Below are positions 51,855-61,043 of a DNA stretch of 64,000 nucleotides, one piece after another. Each line of letters opens with the position of its first letter. Position 1 is the first letter of the stretch. The position numbers and the translations under genes were made by a program. This DNA comes from Bacteroidota bacterium (lineage in GTDB: Bacteria > Bacteroidota > Bacteroidia > Bacteroidales > UBA10428): contig CP065006.1 of assembly GCA_016699695.1 (NCBI GenBank), positions 434,001-498,000 of the forward strand, given 5' to 3'. Under the pieces are notes generated by a model, which saw only the letters and a list, made by a program, of their open reading frames with translations, searched no databases and was not told where the DNA came from.

Positions 51855-52784
51855 ATGAAAATAACAGTTGTTGGAGCAGGAAACGTAGGTGCCACTTGTG
51901 CGGATGTGCTATGCCAGAAAGATGCGGCCAGCGAGCTGGTTTTGCTGGACATAAAAGAAGGTTTAGCGGAAGGCAAAGCTCTTGATTTGTGGCAAAGTGC
52001 CCCGATTAACCGTTTCAACACCAGACCAATTGGAGTAACGAATGATTACGAAGCCACCAAAAATTCTGATGTGGTTGTGATAACTTCAGGCCTCCCACGT
52101 AAACCTGGCATGAGTCGCGATGATTTAATCGAAATTAATGCAGGTATTGTAAAATCAGTGACCGAAAGCATAATAAAATATTCGCCCAACACTACCATTA
52201 TTGTGGTATCGAACCCACTTGATGTAATGACCTATCAGGCCTATTTAACTGCCAAAATACCCAAGAACAAGGTAATAGGTATGGCCGGGGTGCTCGATAC
52301 TGGTCGTTATCGGGCTTTTCTGGCTCAAGAACTCCATGTGAGCCCAAAAGATATACAAGCTGTTTTAATGGGTGGACATGGCGATACCATGGTGCCCCTT
52401 CCCCGCTATACTACAGTGAGTGGTATTCCCGTAACAGAACTCATAACCAAAGAAAAGCTTGATGCCATTATCGAACGTACAAAATTCGGCGGAGGCGAAC
52501 TGGTAAAGCTTATGGGCACCTCGGCCTGGTACGCACCAGGTTCGGCAGCGGCCCATATGGCAGAAGCAGTAGCAAACGATCAAAAGCGCCTGATGCCTTG
52601 TTGTGTAAAACTCGAAGGTGAATATGGACTTAAAGATGTATTTGTTGGCGTGCCTATAGTGCTGGGTGCTGGTGGAGTGGAACAAATCATTGAACTCGAC
52701 CTTACCGATGAAGAATTGAAACTCCTGCAACAATCTGCCTCCAGTGTAAAAGAAATGATGGATGTTGTGGATAAAATGAAATAA
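51855..52784 (+). CDS. mdh: Malate dehydrogenase (LDH-like)
   Basis: A 309-residue NAD-dependent enzyme interconverting malate and oxaloacetate. The Rossmann motif VVGAGNVGATCADVLCQ is at residues 5-21, followed by VLLDIKEG, where the Asp indicates NAD preference. Malate specificity is shown by the active-site Arg in GLPRKPGMSRDDL near 79-91. The catalytic His is in MGGHGDTMVP near 170. The length is typical. It probably feeds the reductive branch (fumarate/succinate) of fermentation. It is monocistronic, with a terminator at 52807. Confidence 0.96.
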   Translation: MKITVVGAGNVGATCADVLCQKDAASELVLLDIKEGLAEGKALDLWQSAPINRFNTRPIGVTNDYEATKNSDVVVITSGLPRKPGMSRDDLIEINAGIVKSVTESIIKYSPNTTIIVVSNPLDVMTYQAYLTAKIPKNKVIGMAGVLDTGRYRAFLAQELHVSPKDIQAVLMGGHGDTMVPLPRYTTVSGIPVTELITKEKLDAIIERTKFGGGELVKLMGTSAWYAPGSAAAHMAEAVANDQKRLMPCCVKLEGEYGLKDVFVGVPIVLGAGGVEQIIELDLTDEELKLLQQSASSVKEMMDVVDKMK

Positions 52785-52806
52785 GTACTGGTATTTATTA
52801 ATTTTG

Positions 52807-52836
52807 AAAAAGCTACCCTGGAGGTAGCTTTTTTTT
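52807..52836 (+). terminator. Rho-independent terminator after mdh
   Basis: AAAAGCTACC at about 52808-52817 pairs with GGTAGCTTTT from 52823, with a 5-base loop and a T-run; 23 bases after the stop. Confidence 0.9.
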
Positions 52837-53204
52837 ATCCAAATCAATTAACAGGCATACCCTAATTGCTAATTAAGTCAAAAGACTCTATGATTAGCCC
52901 CGATTATACCAGTTAAGACCATAAAATTATATCTTACCCACCCTCACCCCTCTTTCCGATAAAGGGGATGACCCCCGCGCTGTTCCCAGTAGGGAAGTAA
53001 AAAGTGCCGGTTGGAAAAAAATAAATGCGTGATATTACTATTAATACAGGCTTTAATTACCTCACTGGTATGATAATGCCTATTTATAAAAAACTTAAAA
53101 AATTTCAGATTCTATTTTCATTTTCAAAATATGCAGAACAAAAATAAAATCATGACGTATATCCACATATTTTTTTTAAATTAGTTTCATAACCCTTAAT
53201 TGCA
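52837..53204. other. Intergenic spacer between mdh and the chemoreceptor gene
   Basis: This 368-base gap contains a G/C-rich patch near 52938-52998 with small hairpins (for example TTCCC/GGGAA at 52983-52996) and is otherwise AT-rich. No gene, RNA or clear promoter was identified. Confidence 0.4.
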
Positions 53205-54863
53205 ATGCATCTTCTGACCAACCTCCCCTTAAAGTCGAAATTCGGATTAATGTTCCTTGTTGTTTTCCTTACTTTTACAGCCAGTGGCATAATCAGTTAT
53301 AGGAGTATTAAACAGGTTCAACAAGAATGGGATACTTACCTTGACGAAATAGCCATCCGGCAAACCCGCATCATGGAAATCCAAACCGGATTTGGTTATG
53401 GGGGAATTATTCACAACTTCAAGAACTATATGATTTATGGGGGCGATAAGAATATTGAGTATTACAATACCTTTTCTGACACCACCAAAATGGCCATTGA
53501 CAATTATCTTCAGATTAAAAGTTTAAAGAATGAAGAAAGGTTGGCACTGGAAACAATAAATGAAACCCTGCTCCACTACGATGCTACCTTTTTGAAATTG
53601 GTGGAAGGTCATGCCAACCATGTCAGTGTTGATACTCTGAACTCACTGGTTCAGATTGACGATGGCCCGGCGCTGAATGCTTTGCATGAGTTAAAAACCG
53701 TGTATACCGAACTAACACTTCAAAGAAACGAATCGATAAAAAATAAAATCGTTGCCAGTCTGAGTATCTTGCTTGCCAGCCTTGCAATTGCCATCAGTAT
53801 CGTTATACTCATTAACCTGATAATTGGTAACCGTATTGTAAAATCGGTGGCATTTTTAACTTCAAACCTTAAAGCCATCGCAAATGGTGATATAGGAAAG
53901 AAGAATATTACTATTTATACCCGCGATGAGTTAGGCGAAGCTTTGCAGGCTATGAGCGAAATGAAACATAAGCTTCGGGAAATATTAAGCATGGTGCATG
54001 AAACATCCGATAATTTTGTGAATGAAAGCAAGCACCTGAGCCAGACTGCCCAGGAAATTGCCGAAGGCGCAAAAAAACAAGCCGATGCCACCGAAATGGT
54101 TTCGATGTCGGTAGAAGAAATGAATGCCAACATGGTAATGAATGCGGAAAATGCCCAGAACACAGAAAAGATTTCTTTCGAAGCTTCGAAAAGGATTGAG
54201 GAAGGCAATCAGACATCGGAAATTGCAACCCAATCGATCACTCACATTGCAAATCGGATTAAGATAATTAACGACATTGCCTTTCAAACGAATATTCTGG
54301 CACTTAATGCAGCGGTAGAAGCAGCCCGAGCCGGAGATTACGGTAGAGGATTTTCAGTAGTGGCCGCTGAAGTGCGCAAGCTGGCTGAGCGCAGCAAACT
54401 TGCTGCAGACGAAATTGACCAGGCTTCGAAAACTGGCGTGGAGGTTTCGGTAAAAGCCCGCAAGCAACTCGAAGATATTGTACCGGAGATTTTAAAAACC
54501 GTAGACCTGGTAAAAGAAATTTCGGCCTCTGCGCAGGAGCAGATATCAGGCGCTGAACAAATTAATTCAGCCATTCAACAACTTCATGGAATAACACAAC
54601 AAAATGCCAGTTCGTCTGAAGAAATGTCTCAACGGGCCGACGAATTGCTCATTCAGGCAAGGCAGCTTAAACGAATCGTATCTTTCTTTAAAACAAAAGA
54701 AGAGCCGGTAAAAAAATCTGATATGAAAGCGAAAGGTAATTTAGCCTCGGTAAAAAATGCCGGGCAGCCTATTGAAGCCTCTAAGATTATTTCTGATAAT
54801 AAAATAGAACTAGTGCCTGCTGCCAAAAATGCAGCTGTGGAGAAAGAACTCGAAATGTTTTAG
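53205..54863 (+). CDS. Methyl-accepting chemotaxis protein
   Basis: A 552-residue chemoreceptor. TM1 is at about 13-30. A periplasmic helical sensor (about 31-182) contains FGYGGIIHNFKNYMIYGG near 64. TM2 (about 184-206) and a HAMP domain (about 207-260) follow. The cytoplasmic MA signalling domain has the hairpin tip IIINDIAFQTNILALNAAVEAARAG-type sequence (residues 357-380 contain DIAFQTNILALNAAVEAA), followed by RGFSVVAAEVRKLAERS. The C-terminal tail carries no obvious CheR-binding pentapeptide. No che or flagellar genes are in the window, so partners lie elsewhere. It may control gliding, twitching or another output; that is inference. Confidence 0.92.
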   Translation: MHLLTNLPLKSKFGLMFLVVFLTFTASGIISYRSIKQVQQEWDTYLDEIAIRQTRIMEIQTGFGYGGIIHNFKNYMIYGGDKNIEYYNTFSDTTKMAIDNYLQIKSLKNEERLALETINETLLHYDATFLKLVEGHANHVSVDTLNSLVQIDDGPALNALHELKTVYTELTLQRNESIKNKIVASLSILLASLAIAISIVILINLIIGNRIVKSVAFLTSNLKAIANGDIGKKNITIYTRDELGEALQAMSEMKHKLREILSMVHETSDNFVNESKHLSQTAQEIAEGAKKQADATEMVSMSVEEMNANMVMNAENAQNTEKISFEASKRIEEGNQTSEIATQSITHIANRIKIINDIAFQTNILALNAAVEAARAGDYGRGFSVVAAEVRKLAERSKLAADEIDQASKTGVEVSVKARKQLEDIVPEILKTVDLVKEISASAQEQISGAEQINSAIQQLHGITQQNASSSEEMSQRADELLIQARQLKRIVSFFKTKEEPVKKSDMKAKGNLASVKNAGQPIEASKIISDNKIELVPAAKNAAVEKELEMF

Positions 54864-54891
54864 GTAACAATTATTTCGAAAACAATTGTTT

Positions 54892-55518
54892 TTAAATAAT
54901 CCGGTAGATTTCCATAATTTCTGCCAGAATTTTATCGAAATTGATTTTAAGGTCAATGAGTTTGCCGCTGTGCACATCAAACACCCATCCGTGCACCTTT
55001 AGCTGTCGATCTTTATAAGCCTTTTGCACATCCGAAGTCTTAATTACATTGATGCATTGCTCCTGCACATTGAGCTCTATAAGCCTTTTATAACGTGTAT
55101 CTTCGTCTTCAATCTGATCTAATTCTGACCGGTGAATCCGATACACGTCGCGCACATTCCGCAGCCAGGGATTAATAATGCCCATATCGGCCGAATGCAT
55201 GGCAGCTTTTACCCCTGTACAATAATAATGACCACACACCACAATGTTTTTAACTTTCAGGTATCTCACGGCATAACTTATCACCGACATGGCACTTAAA
55301 TCGGTATTCGGAACCATGTTGGCAATATTCCGGTAAACAAAAACTTCACCAGGCTGAACACCCATTAGCTCCTCTGCAGTCACGCGGCTGTCTGAACACC
55401 CGATGTACAAAAACTCCGGATTCTGGCCCTTCGATAAGCGTTTAAAGTAGTTTTTATCAATTTCAAGCTTTTTTGCTACCCACTCTTTATTGTTTTCAAA
55501 TATTTTTTCGATGTTCAT
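54892..55518 (-). CDS. Beta-class carbonic anhydrase
   Basis: A 208-residue zinc enzyme that interconverts CO2 and bicarbonate. The zinc ligands are C41 with D43 and R45 in IGCSDSRV, then H97 and C100 in VVCGHYYCTGV. EVFVYRNIANMVPN near 58 is the family motif. The usual GHxxCG is here GHYYCTG, a mild variation. It may supply bicarbonate for carboxylation (for example PEP carboxylation or acyl-CoA carboxylases). It converges with the chemoreceptor gene and is separated from the next gene on the + strand by about 150 bases. Confidence 0.94.
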   Translation of the reverse strand: MNIEKIFENNKEWVAKKLEIDKNYFKRLSKGQNPEFLYIGCSDSRVTAEELMGVQPGEVFVYRNIANMVPNTDLSAMSVISYAVRYLKVKNIVVCGHYYCTGVKAAMHSADMGIINPWLRNVRDVYRIHRSELDQIEDEDTRYKRLIELNVQEQCINVIKTSDVQKAYKDRQLKVHGWVFDVHSGKLIDLKINFDKILAEIMEIYRII

Positions 55519-55668
55519 AGAATAGAGATTTTATAATTGCGATTGAAGAAGAATCCATAAGGCCAAAAATAAGACACAAAACTGAAGAAACAATAAACTG
55601 ATTTCGATTACATTTATACTTTAGCCATTCGTTCAGAGAATGCAAAAAGAAAATTGTTTTCGAACTAA

Positions 55669-56103
55669 ATGTTACAAAACATTCAAACTACTTATAGCCA
55701 CTATGTGAAAAATGCAAACTTATCAATGAGAAGTCAAATCACAGCCATATTCTTAACCGCCTTAATTCTCATTCAACCTGCCCACATAGCGGGTGTTTTT
55801 ATTCGTTTTAAAATTAACCAGGATTTTTATGCCAGGGTGCTTTGTATCAATAAAGAAAAGCCTGAACTAAAATGCCATGGAAAGTGCCAGCTTAAAGAAC
55901 AGCTAAAATCAACACAACAAAAAAACCATGCAGATAATAACTTAGCCATTGAGAACCTAAATATTTTTCTCTTATTTAAAACAATGGTCAACCTTAAACT
56001 TGAGCTTTTACCTGAAAAACACCATAAATATCCGGATTTCTGGATGTGCAATTTCCTTCCTGCTTGCGCTATGCCTGTTTTCCATCCTCCCCAAAATTCT
56101 TAA
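55669..56103 (+). CDS. Small Cys-rich protein upstream of a copper-type TonB-dependent receptor
   Basis: A 144-residue protein of a family often found before TonB-dependent receptors in Bacteroidota. From the ATG at 55669 it has a 19-residue lead; the internal ATG at 55726 (MRSQITAIFLTALILIQPA) would give a cleaner signal peptide or membrane anchor, so the true start may be there. The mature part contains LCINKEKPELKCHGKCQL, with three Cys and one His, and a C-terminal WMCNFLPACAM with two Cys. These suggest metal binding or disulfides. It is 112 bases upstream of the receptor. The function is unknown; a copper-related role is inferred. Confidence 0.7.
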   Translation: MLQNIQTTYSHYVKNANLSMRSQITAIFLTALILIQPAHIAGVFIRFKINQDFYARVLCINKEKPELKCHGKCQLKEQLKSTQQKNHADNNLAIENLNIFLLFKTMVNLKLELLPEKHHKYPDFWMCNFLPACAMPVFHPPQNS

Positions 56104-56215
56104 AACTCTTCTTTTATTTTTTTAGCTGCATACAAATAACAAAATCTGATATGTGGTGGCATAGCTGTTCGAAAGAGCATAGCGCAGTCATTCTCATATC
56201 ATAATTCGATGCATT

Positions 56216-58480
56216 ATGAAAATTACTTTTGTTAAATATATCTGTTTGATCCTTACTCTGTTTGGCACTGTACCTCTGATGGCACAAACTGCCCAGAAAA
56301 GAATACAAATTCTTGATTCAAAAACACTTCAACCCGTTCCACTGATTCACTTTTCGACCCAAAAGCAACATGGACTTTCCGATGAGCATGGTACCATACT
56401 TATTAACCATTTCGAAGATTGCTCGCTGAAACTATCGCATCTTTCTTATGGCCAGATATCTATACCCTCCAGCAAGCTAGCTGAGTTCCTGGAGTCTGGA
56501 AAAATTCTTCTCGAAGAAAAGGAAATTCTTATGCAACCTACCGAGATAATACTTGTAAAATCGACAAGCGAGCCTGCTGCAAATACCGTAATTAATCAGT
56601 CCGATAAGATTACCCACGATGCCGGAGCCTTTATGGATCATATCCCAGGGGTATCGACCATAAAAAAAAGTGGAAGCTACGGATTCGATCCGGTATTCCG
56701 TGGTTTTAAATACGAGCAGTTAAATATTATTATGGACGGTGGACAAAACTCCTTAGCCGCTTGCCCCAACCGCATGGACCCCCCTACAAGCCAGGTGAGC
56801 ATAAATATGACCGACCGTGTGGAATTCTTAAAAGGGCCCTACTCTCTGCGTTATGGCAATGCGATAGGCGGTACATTTAATTTTATTTCGCCCGAACCTA
56901 CATTTACGGAAAAAGCTAAAATAGAAGGTCGTGTCACTGGTGGATACGAATCGAACGGCAACATCATTCGCAGCGAGGCTATGCTGGGTTTAAGTCAGAA
57001 GATTAACCAGACCAGAATCTTTAGCTCCTATTCAACGGGCGATGATTATACCGATGGAAACGAACAGAAAGTTCCGGCTTCCTTTTCGCGCTTGAGTTCT
57101 GGTATCACAAGCAATTTTAAAATTGCTCCTTCACAGGTAATTAGTCTTTCTGCCACTTACAATGTGGCAAACGATGTCGATTTCCCTTCTTTACCAATGG
57201 ATTTAAGGTTCGACCATACTTTACTTCTCAATACCAGACACAGTTTCGAAACGAAGAATAATACCTTCAGAAGCCTAAAGACTCTGGTTTATGGAAGTTT
57301 TGTGGATCACAGAATGGATAATTTCCTGCGCACCCAACCTCCACGCACAGTGGATGCCTCGACCGATGCAAACACAGAAACTGCAGGTGCAAGAACAGAA
57401 GCCTTGCTAAACTTTGGAGCCTCTAAACTTTACACCGGATTGGATACACGCCTTAATTTTCAAACCGGCGAGCGTACCCGTAAATTTCTTACCGGCCCGA
57501 ATACAGGCAAAAGCATGAAGGATAATGTATGGCAAGATGCACACATGCAACAACTTGGCACATTTGCCGAGCTACAACTTCCAGCCAATAAACTTCTTTT
57601 CATAACAGCATTGCGCATAGATTATAACCATTCGTTTCTCGGTAAACCCGATTCTGGTTTTGTGGCAGTGAATCCGACGCATACACAATCGGTATATAGT
57701 CTGAGTTTCAATGCGGGATTTACCAGCAAGTTTAGCCAGAGCAGTAAAATAGGTTTGTGGCTGGGTCGTGGGCAAAGAGCAGCAAGCACCACAGAATTGT
57801 ACATCAATTACTTTCCGGTGGGTACCGATGCCTATGAGATGTTGGGTAATCCTGAGCTGAAACCAGAAATTAACTACCAGGCCGATGTAAATTACACCTG
57901 GCAACCTCCTACCAGCCTGTTCAATGTCAATTTGTTTATTTCTTCCGTTCAGAATTATATTTCATCTACCATTCGCCAGGATCTCACACCTCGCATTGCT
58001 TCTGCACCGGGTGTCAGGCAATATATAAATATTAAACGTGCAATGATCACCGGATTTGAAGTGGGCTACCAGCAAGAATTACCGTTTAACCTTCTCGCGG
58101 GCCTCACGGCAGCTTATACCTATGCCGAGGATAACGAACACCAGAAACCCTTACCGGAAATCCCGCCACTTGACATGCAATTGGTGGTAAAGGGGAGTTA
58201 TTTCGCGCAGAAAATAAAACCAGAAGTGTTGCTGCGGCATGCAATCGAACAAAACCGAATCTCAGCAGAATATGGCGAAACCCCTACCGAATCTTTTACA
58301 ATAATTGATGCAGCAATTACATACACGCCAAGACCTCGGATAAGTTTTTTGGTGGGTGCAAAAAATCTTACAGGCACAAATTACTACGAACATTTAAGTC
58401 GCTCGCTAAGTAATACCAACAATTTACCTTTAAATAATCCGGGTCGGAGTGTATATGCGATTTTGTTGTTACAGTTTTAA
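56216..58480 (+). CDS. TonB-dependent receptor, OprC/NosA-like (probable copper receptor)
   Basis: A 754-residue outer-membrane receptor. It has a signal peptide ending in PLMAQ (about residue 23), an N-terminal carboxypeptidase-like beta domain (about 25-110), a plug domain (about 120-230) with DGGQNSLAACPNRMDPPTSQ, then the barrel, ending YAILLLQF. The plug contains CPNRM, matching the CxxxM copper-binding motif of Pseudomonas OprC and NosA, where it is followed by the same DPPT. RVEFLKGPYSLRYGNAIGGTFNF is the receptor consensus after the plug. Import of copper with TonB energy is the likely role. The Cys-rich small protein is just upstream. Confidence 0.88.
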   Translation: MKITFVKYICLILTLFGTVPLMAQTAQKRIQILDSKTLQPVPLIHFSTQKQHGLSDEHGTILINHFEDCSLKLSHLSYGQISIPSSKLAEFLESGKILLEEKEILMQPTEIILVKSTSEPAANTVINQSDKITHDAGAFMDHIPGVSTIKKSGSYGFDPVFRGFKYEQLNIIMDGGQNSLAACPNRMDPPTSQVSINMTDRVEFLKGPYSLRYGNAIGGTFNFISPEPTFTEKAKIEGRVTGGYESNGNIIRSEAMLGLSQKINQTRIFSSYSTGDDYTDGNEQKVPASFSRLSSGITSNFKIAPSQVISLSATYNVANDVDFPSLPMDLRFDHTLLLNTRHSFETKNNTFRSLKTLVYGSFVDHRMDNFLRTQPPRTVDASTDANTETAGARTEALLNFGASKLYTGLDTRLNFQTGERTRKFLTGPNTGKSMKDNVWQDAHMQQLGTFAELQLPANKLLFITALRIDYNHSFLGKPDSGFVAVNPTHTQSVYSLSFNAGFTSKFSQSSKIGLWLGRGQRAASTTELYINYFPVGTDAYEMLGNPELKPEINYQADVNYTWQPPTSLFNVNLFISSVQNYISSTIRQDLTPRIASAPGVRQYINIKRAMITGFEVGYQQELPFNLLAGLTAAYTYAEDNEHQKPLPEIPPLDMQLVVKGSYFAQKIKPEVLLRHAIEQNRISAEYGETPTESFTIIDAAITYTPRPRISFLVGAKNLTGTNYYEHLSRSLSNTNNLPLNNPGRSVYAILLLQF

Positions 58481-58523
58481 GCATACATGCTTTGGCTCAA
58501 GCCCCTCTTTAACATCTAATAAG

Positions 58524-59420
58524 CTATGCTCGTGGGTGATGTTCGATGATGGTCTGGCGCAGGTAACTTTGGTCGAGATGAGTGTATATTTCGGTGGTTA
58601 TGATAGACTCATGACCCAACATCTCCTGCACTGCCCGTAAATCGGCACCACCCTCCACCAAATGAGTGGCAAAAGAATGCCGGAATGTATGTGGACTAAT
58701 ATTTTTTATAATACCGGCCCTTTCGGCAAGGATTTTAATGATATTAAAAATCATTACCCGCGACAATTTGTTGCCCCGACGGTTGAGAAAAAGAACATTG
58801 GCCGCCTGTTTTTGAATTTCGAGATGATTGCGTTGTTGCTCTTTATAGTGTTCAATGGCTGTAAGTGCTGTTTGTCCAATAGGCACAAGCCTTTCTTTAT
58901 CACCCTTTCCTCTAACGCGTATAAATCCCTCGTCGACAGCAATGTCGGTAAGCTTCAGATTTACCAGTTCCGAAACACGCAAGCCACATCCATAGAGAGT
59001 TTCCAGAATGGCTTTGTTCCGGTGCCCTTCTGACTTTGATAAGTCAATCACCGCTATCATCCTGTCGATTTCTTCGACCGATAGCACAACCGGTAATTTG
59101 CGACCCAGCCTGGGAGCTTCAAGAAGAGCAGTGGGATTTTCTTCTAATTTATTCGTGTATAACAAAAAACGAAAAAAAGATTTGATCGAAGATACATGCC
59201 TGGCTTGAGTGGTCTCAGCTACACCAACCTTGTTAAGCTCATGCAGAAAGGCCCTCAGATGATGGATTTCTATCGACTTGTAACTGATTCCCGCGTAAGT
59301 GTATTCGAGAAATTTAAATACTTTTTGCAAATCGCGTAGGTAATTCTCAAGAGTACTTTCAGATAAATTCTGCTCCAGCAACAGAAACTGGCGGTATTCA
59401 ACCAATAGATTTTCGTCCAA
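58524..59420 (-). CDS. xerD: Tyrosine recombinase XerD
   Basis: A 298-residue recombinase that resolves chromosome dimers at dif with XerC. The catalytic residues are R148 (YGCGLRVSELVNL), K172 (GKGDKERLVP), H244 and R247 (SPHTFRHSFATHLVEGGADL), H270 (LGHESI) and the nucleophile Y279 (TTEIYTHLDQ). The N-terminal core-binding domain is at about 5-90. The start is a TTG at 59420: an in-frame stop lies two codons upstream, and no ATG exists near the N-terminus. It is divergent from pyk. It is not associated with a phage or integron. Confidence 0.94.
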   Translation of the reverse strand: MDENLLVEYRQFLLLEQNLSESTLENYLRDLQKVFKFLEYTYAGISYKSIEIHHLRAFLHELNKVGVAETTQARHVSSIKSFFRFLLYTNKLEENPTALLEAPRLGRKLPVVLSVEEIDRMIAVIDLSKSEGHRNKAILETLYGCGLRVSELVNLKLTDIAVDEGFIRVRGKGDKERLVPIGQTALTAIEHYKEQQRNHLEIQKQAANVLFLNRRGNKLSRVMIFNIIKILAERAGIIKNISPHTFRHSFATHLVEGGADLRAVQEMLGHESIITTEIYTHLDQSYLRQTIIEHHPRA

Positions 59421-59471
59421 TTTTTACGTAGAATTTTACACTATTTTAACATTTTTCTCAACCCGATAGTA

Positions 59472-59479
59472 TACATTTG
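59472..59479 (+). promoter_or_regulatory. -7 promoter element for pyk
   Basis: TACATTTG is a perfect TAnnTTTG match 68 bases upstream of the pyk ATG, in the 127-base gap divergent from xerD. Confidence 0.6.
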
Positions 59480-59547
59480 CAGCCTCGAAAATAAGAACAT
59501 CAAATTAAGCTTAAATTATACAAATTCAGAAACATAATTATCTAGTT

Positions 59548-60966
59548 ATGATAAAAAAGACCAAAATTGTAGCAACCATTTCTGATTTGAGGTGCGATGT
59601 AGATTTTATCAAATCGCTCTTCGATGCAGGTATGAATGTGGTGCGACTCAACACAGCCCATCAATCGAAAGAAGACACTCTGAAAGTAATTAATAATGTT
59701 AGAAAAGTTTCTGAACGAATTGCCTTATTGCTCGATACCAAAGGGCCTGAAATTCGCACTTCAAAATCGAATTACGAATATTCGGTGGACCGTGGAGACA
59801 AGTTGAAAATAAGGGGTAATTCTGAAAAAGTAACCGACGAAACCTGCGTTTACCTTTCGCACAACAGGTTTGTGGAAGAGGTTGAAGTAGGCCAGAAAAT
59901 ACTGGTTGACGATGGGGAGTTGGAAATGGTGGTGCTGCAAAAAATTGACGACTATCTGCTTTGCGAGGCAACAAATAGTGGGGTGATTAAAAGCAAGAAA
60001 AGTGTGAATGTGCCTAACGGAACTTTTTCGCTTCCGGCGCTTACCGAACGTGACCGTGATTATATACAATTTGCCATTGAACACGACCTAGACTTTGTAG
60101 CTCACTCTTTTGTGCGCAACAAAGAAGATGTAAAAGAGATACAAGATATACTGGATGCTAAAAATTCGAAAGTAAAGATTATAGCTAAAATTGAAAACCA
60201 GGAAGGGGTTGATAACATCGACGAGATAATCGAGAATGTATATGGAGTAATGGTTGCCCGTGGAGACCTGGCCATTGAAATTCCTTATGAGAAAATACCG
60301 GGCGTTCAGAAAAAAATTATCAATAAGTGTATAGAGGCACGTAAGCCGGTAATTGTGGCTACCCAAATGCTTCATAGCATGATTAAGAACCCACGCCCGA
60401 CACGTGCCGAGGTTACCGACATTGCTAACGCTATTTACAGTAAAACCGATGCCATTATGCTCAGCGGTGAAACAGCCTATGGAGAATATCCTTTAGAGGC
60501 TGTACAAACCATGTCGACCATTGCCATGGAAGTTGAAGCCAGCAGGGGCGACTATCATAAAACGCCCATCACAGTGCTGAGCACAAAAATATCGGCATAT
60601 CTGGCCAAATCGGCTGTAGAAGCCTCCATTAAACTCGATGCCCGTGTAATTATTGCCGATACTTTTAGCGGTCGCACCTTACGCAATCTGGCTGGGTTCC
60701 GAGGTCGCAAAGCTGTGTATTGCCAATGCTACGACAAAAGAGTAATGCGCGAATTAGCCCTCTCCTTTGGTGTTTTTGCCAACTACATGAAAGCCGACCG
60801 TGCCAATGCGTTTATAAATGTGAGCCTTGATCAGCTTAGCGAAATGAATGAGGTAAATGACGACGATTGTGTAATTGCTATTGGTGGTAATTTCGGAATT
60901 TCGCATGGTGCATCGTTTATAGAAATCAGCAGCGTAAATAACATACGCCAGAAATACGGAAAATAG
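59548..60966 (+). CDS. pyk: Pyruvate kinase
   Basis: A 472-residue glycolytic enzyme that converts PEP and ADP to pyruvate and ATP. The start KTKIVATISDLRCDVDFIKS matches the family's KIVxTIGPxS region, though here GP is replaced by SD. FDAGMNVVRLNTAHQ, LLDTKGPEIRT, the active-site IIAKIENQEGVDNIDEI, MVARGDLAIEIP and IVATQMLHSMIKNPRPTRAEVTD follow in order. The Lys and Glu of IAKIENQEG are present. HS is altered to TA in RLNTAHQ. The C-terminal domain is shorter and divergent. It probably works opposite PPDK. It is monocistronic between a -7 element and a hairpin. Confidence 0.93.
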   Translation: MIKKTKIVATISDLRCDVDFIKSLFDAGMNVVRLNTAHQSKEDTLKVINNVRKVSERIALLLDTKGPEIRTSKSNYEYSVDRGDKLKIRGNSEKVTDETCVYLSHNRFVEEVEVGQKILVDDGELEMVVLQKIDDYLLCEATNSGVIKSKKSVNVPNGTFSLPALTERDRDYIQFAIEHDLDFVAHSFVRNKEDVKEIQDILDAKNSKVKIIAKIENQEGVDNIDEIIENVYGVMVARGDLAIEIPYEKIPGVQKKIINKCIEARKPVIVATQMLHSMIKNPRPTRAEVTDIANAIYSKTDAIMLSGETAYGEYPLEAVQTMSTIAMEVEASRGDYHKTPITVLSTKISAYLAKSAVEASIKLDARVIIADTFSGRTLRNLAGFRGRKAVYCQCYDKRVMRELALSFGVFANYMKADRANAFINVSLDQLSEMNEVNDDDCVIAIGGNFGISHGASFIEISSVNNIRQKYGK

Positions 60967-60984
60967 AAATCCTCGTAATATTTT

Positions 60985-61016
60985 AAGGGCCTCACCAAAC
61001 CAGTGGGGCCTTTTTT
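60985..61016 (+). terminator. Rho-independent terminator after pyk
   Basis: AAGGGCCTCAC (60985-60995) pairs imperfectly with GTGGGGCCTT (61003-61012), followed by a T-run, 19 bases after the stop. Confidence 0.8.
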
Positions 61017-61043
61017 ATATCTTAGAACCAAATAACTATATCT

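Noticed and set aside
56147..56201. Weak hairpin (TGATATG/CATATCA) before the TonB-dependent receptor as a riboswitch
   Set aside because: Only 7-bp arms with a large unstructured loop; it does not resemble a known riboswitch.
58524..59420. xerD as a mobile-element integrase
   Set aside because: The length and motifs fit chromosomal XerD, and there are no att-like repeats, tRNA gene or phage genes next to it.
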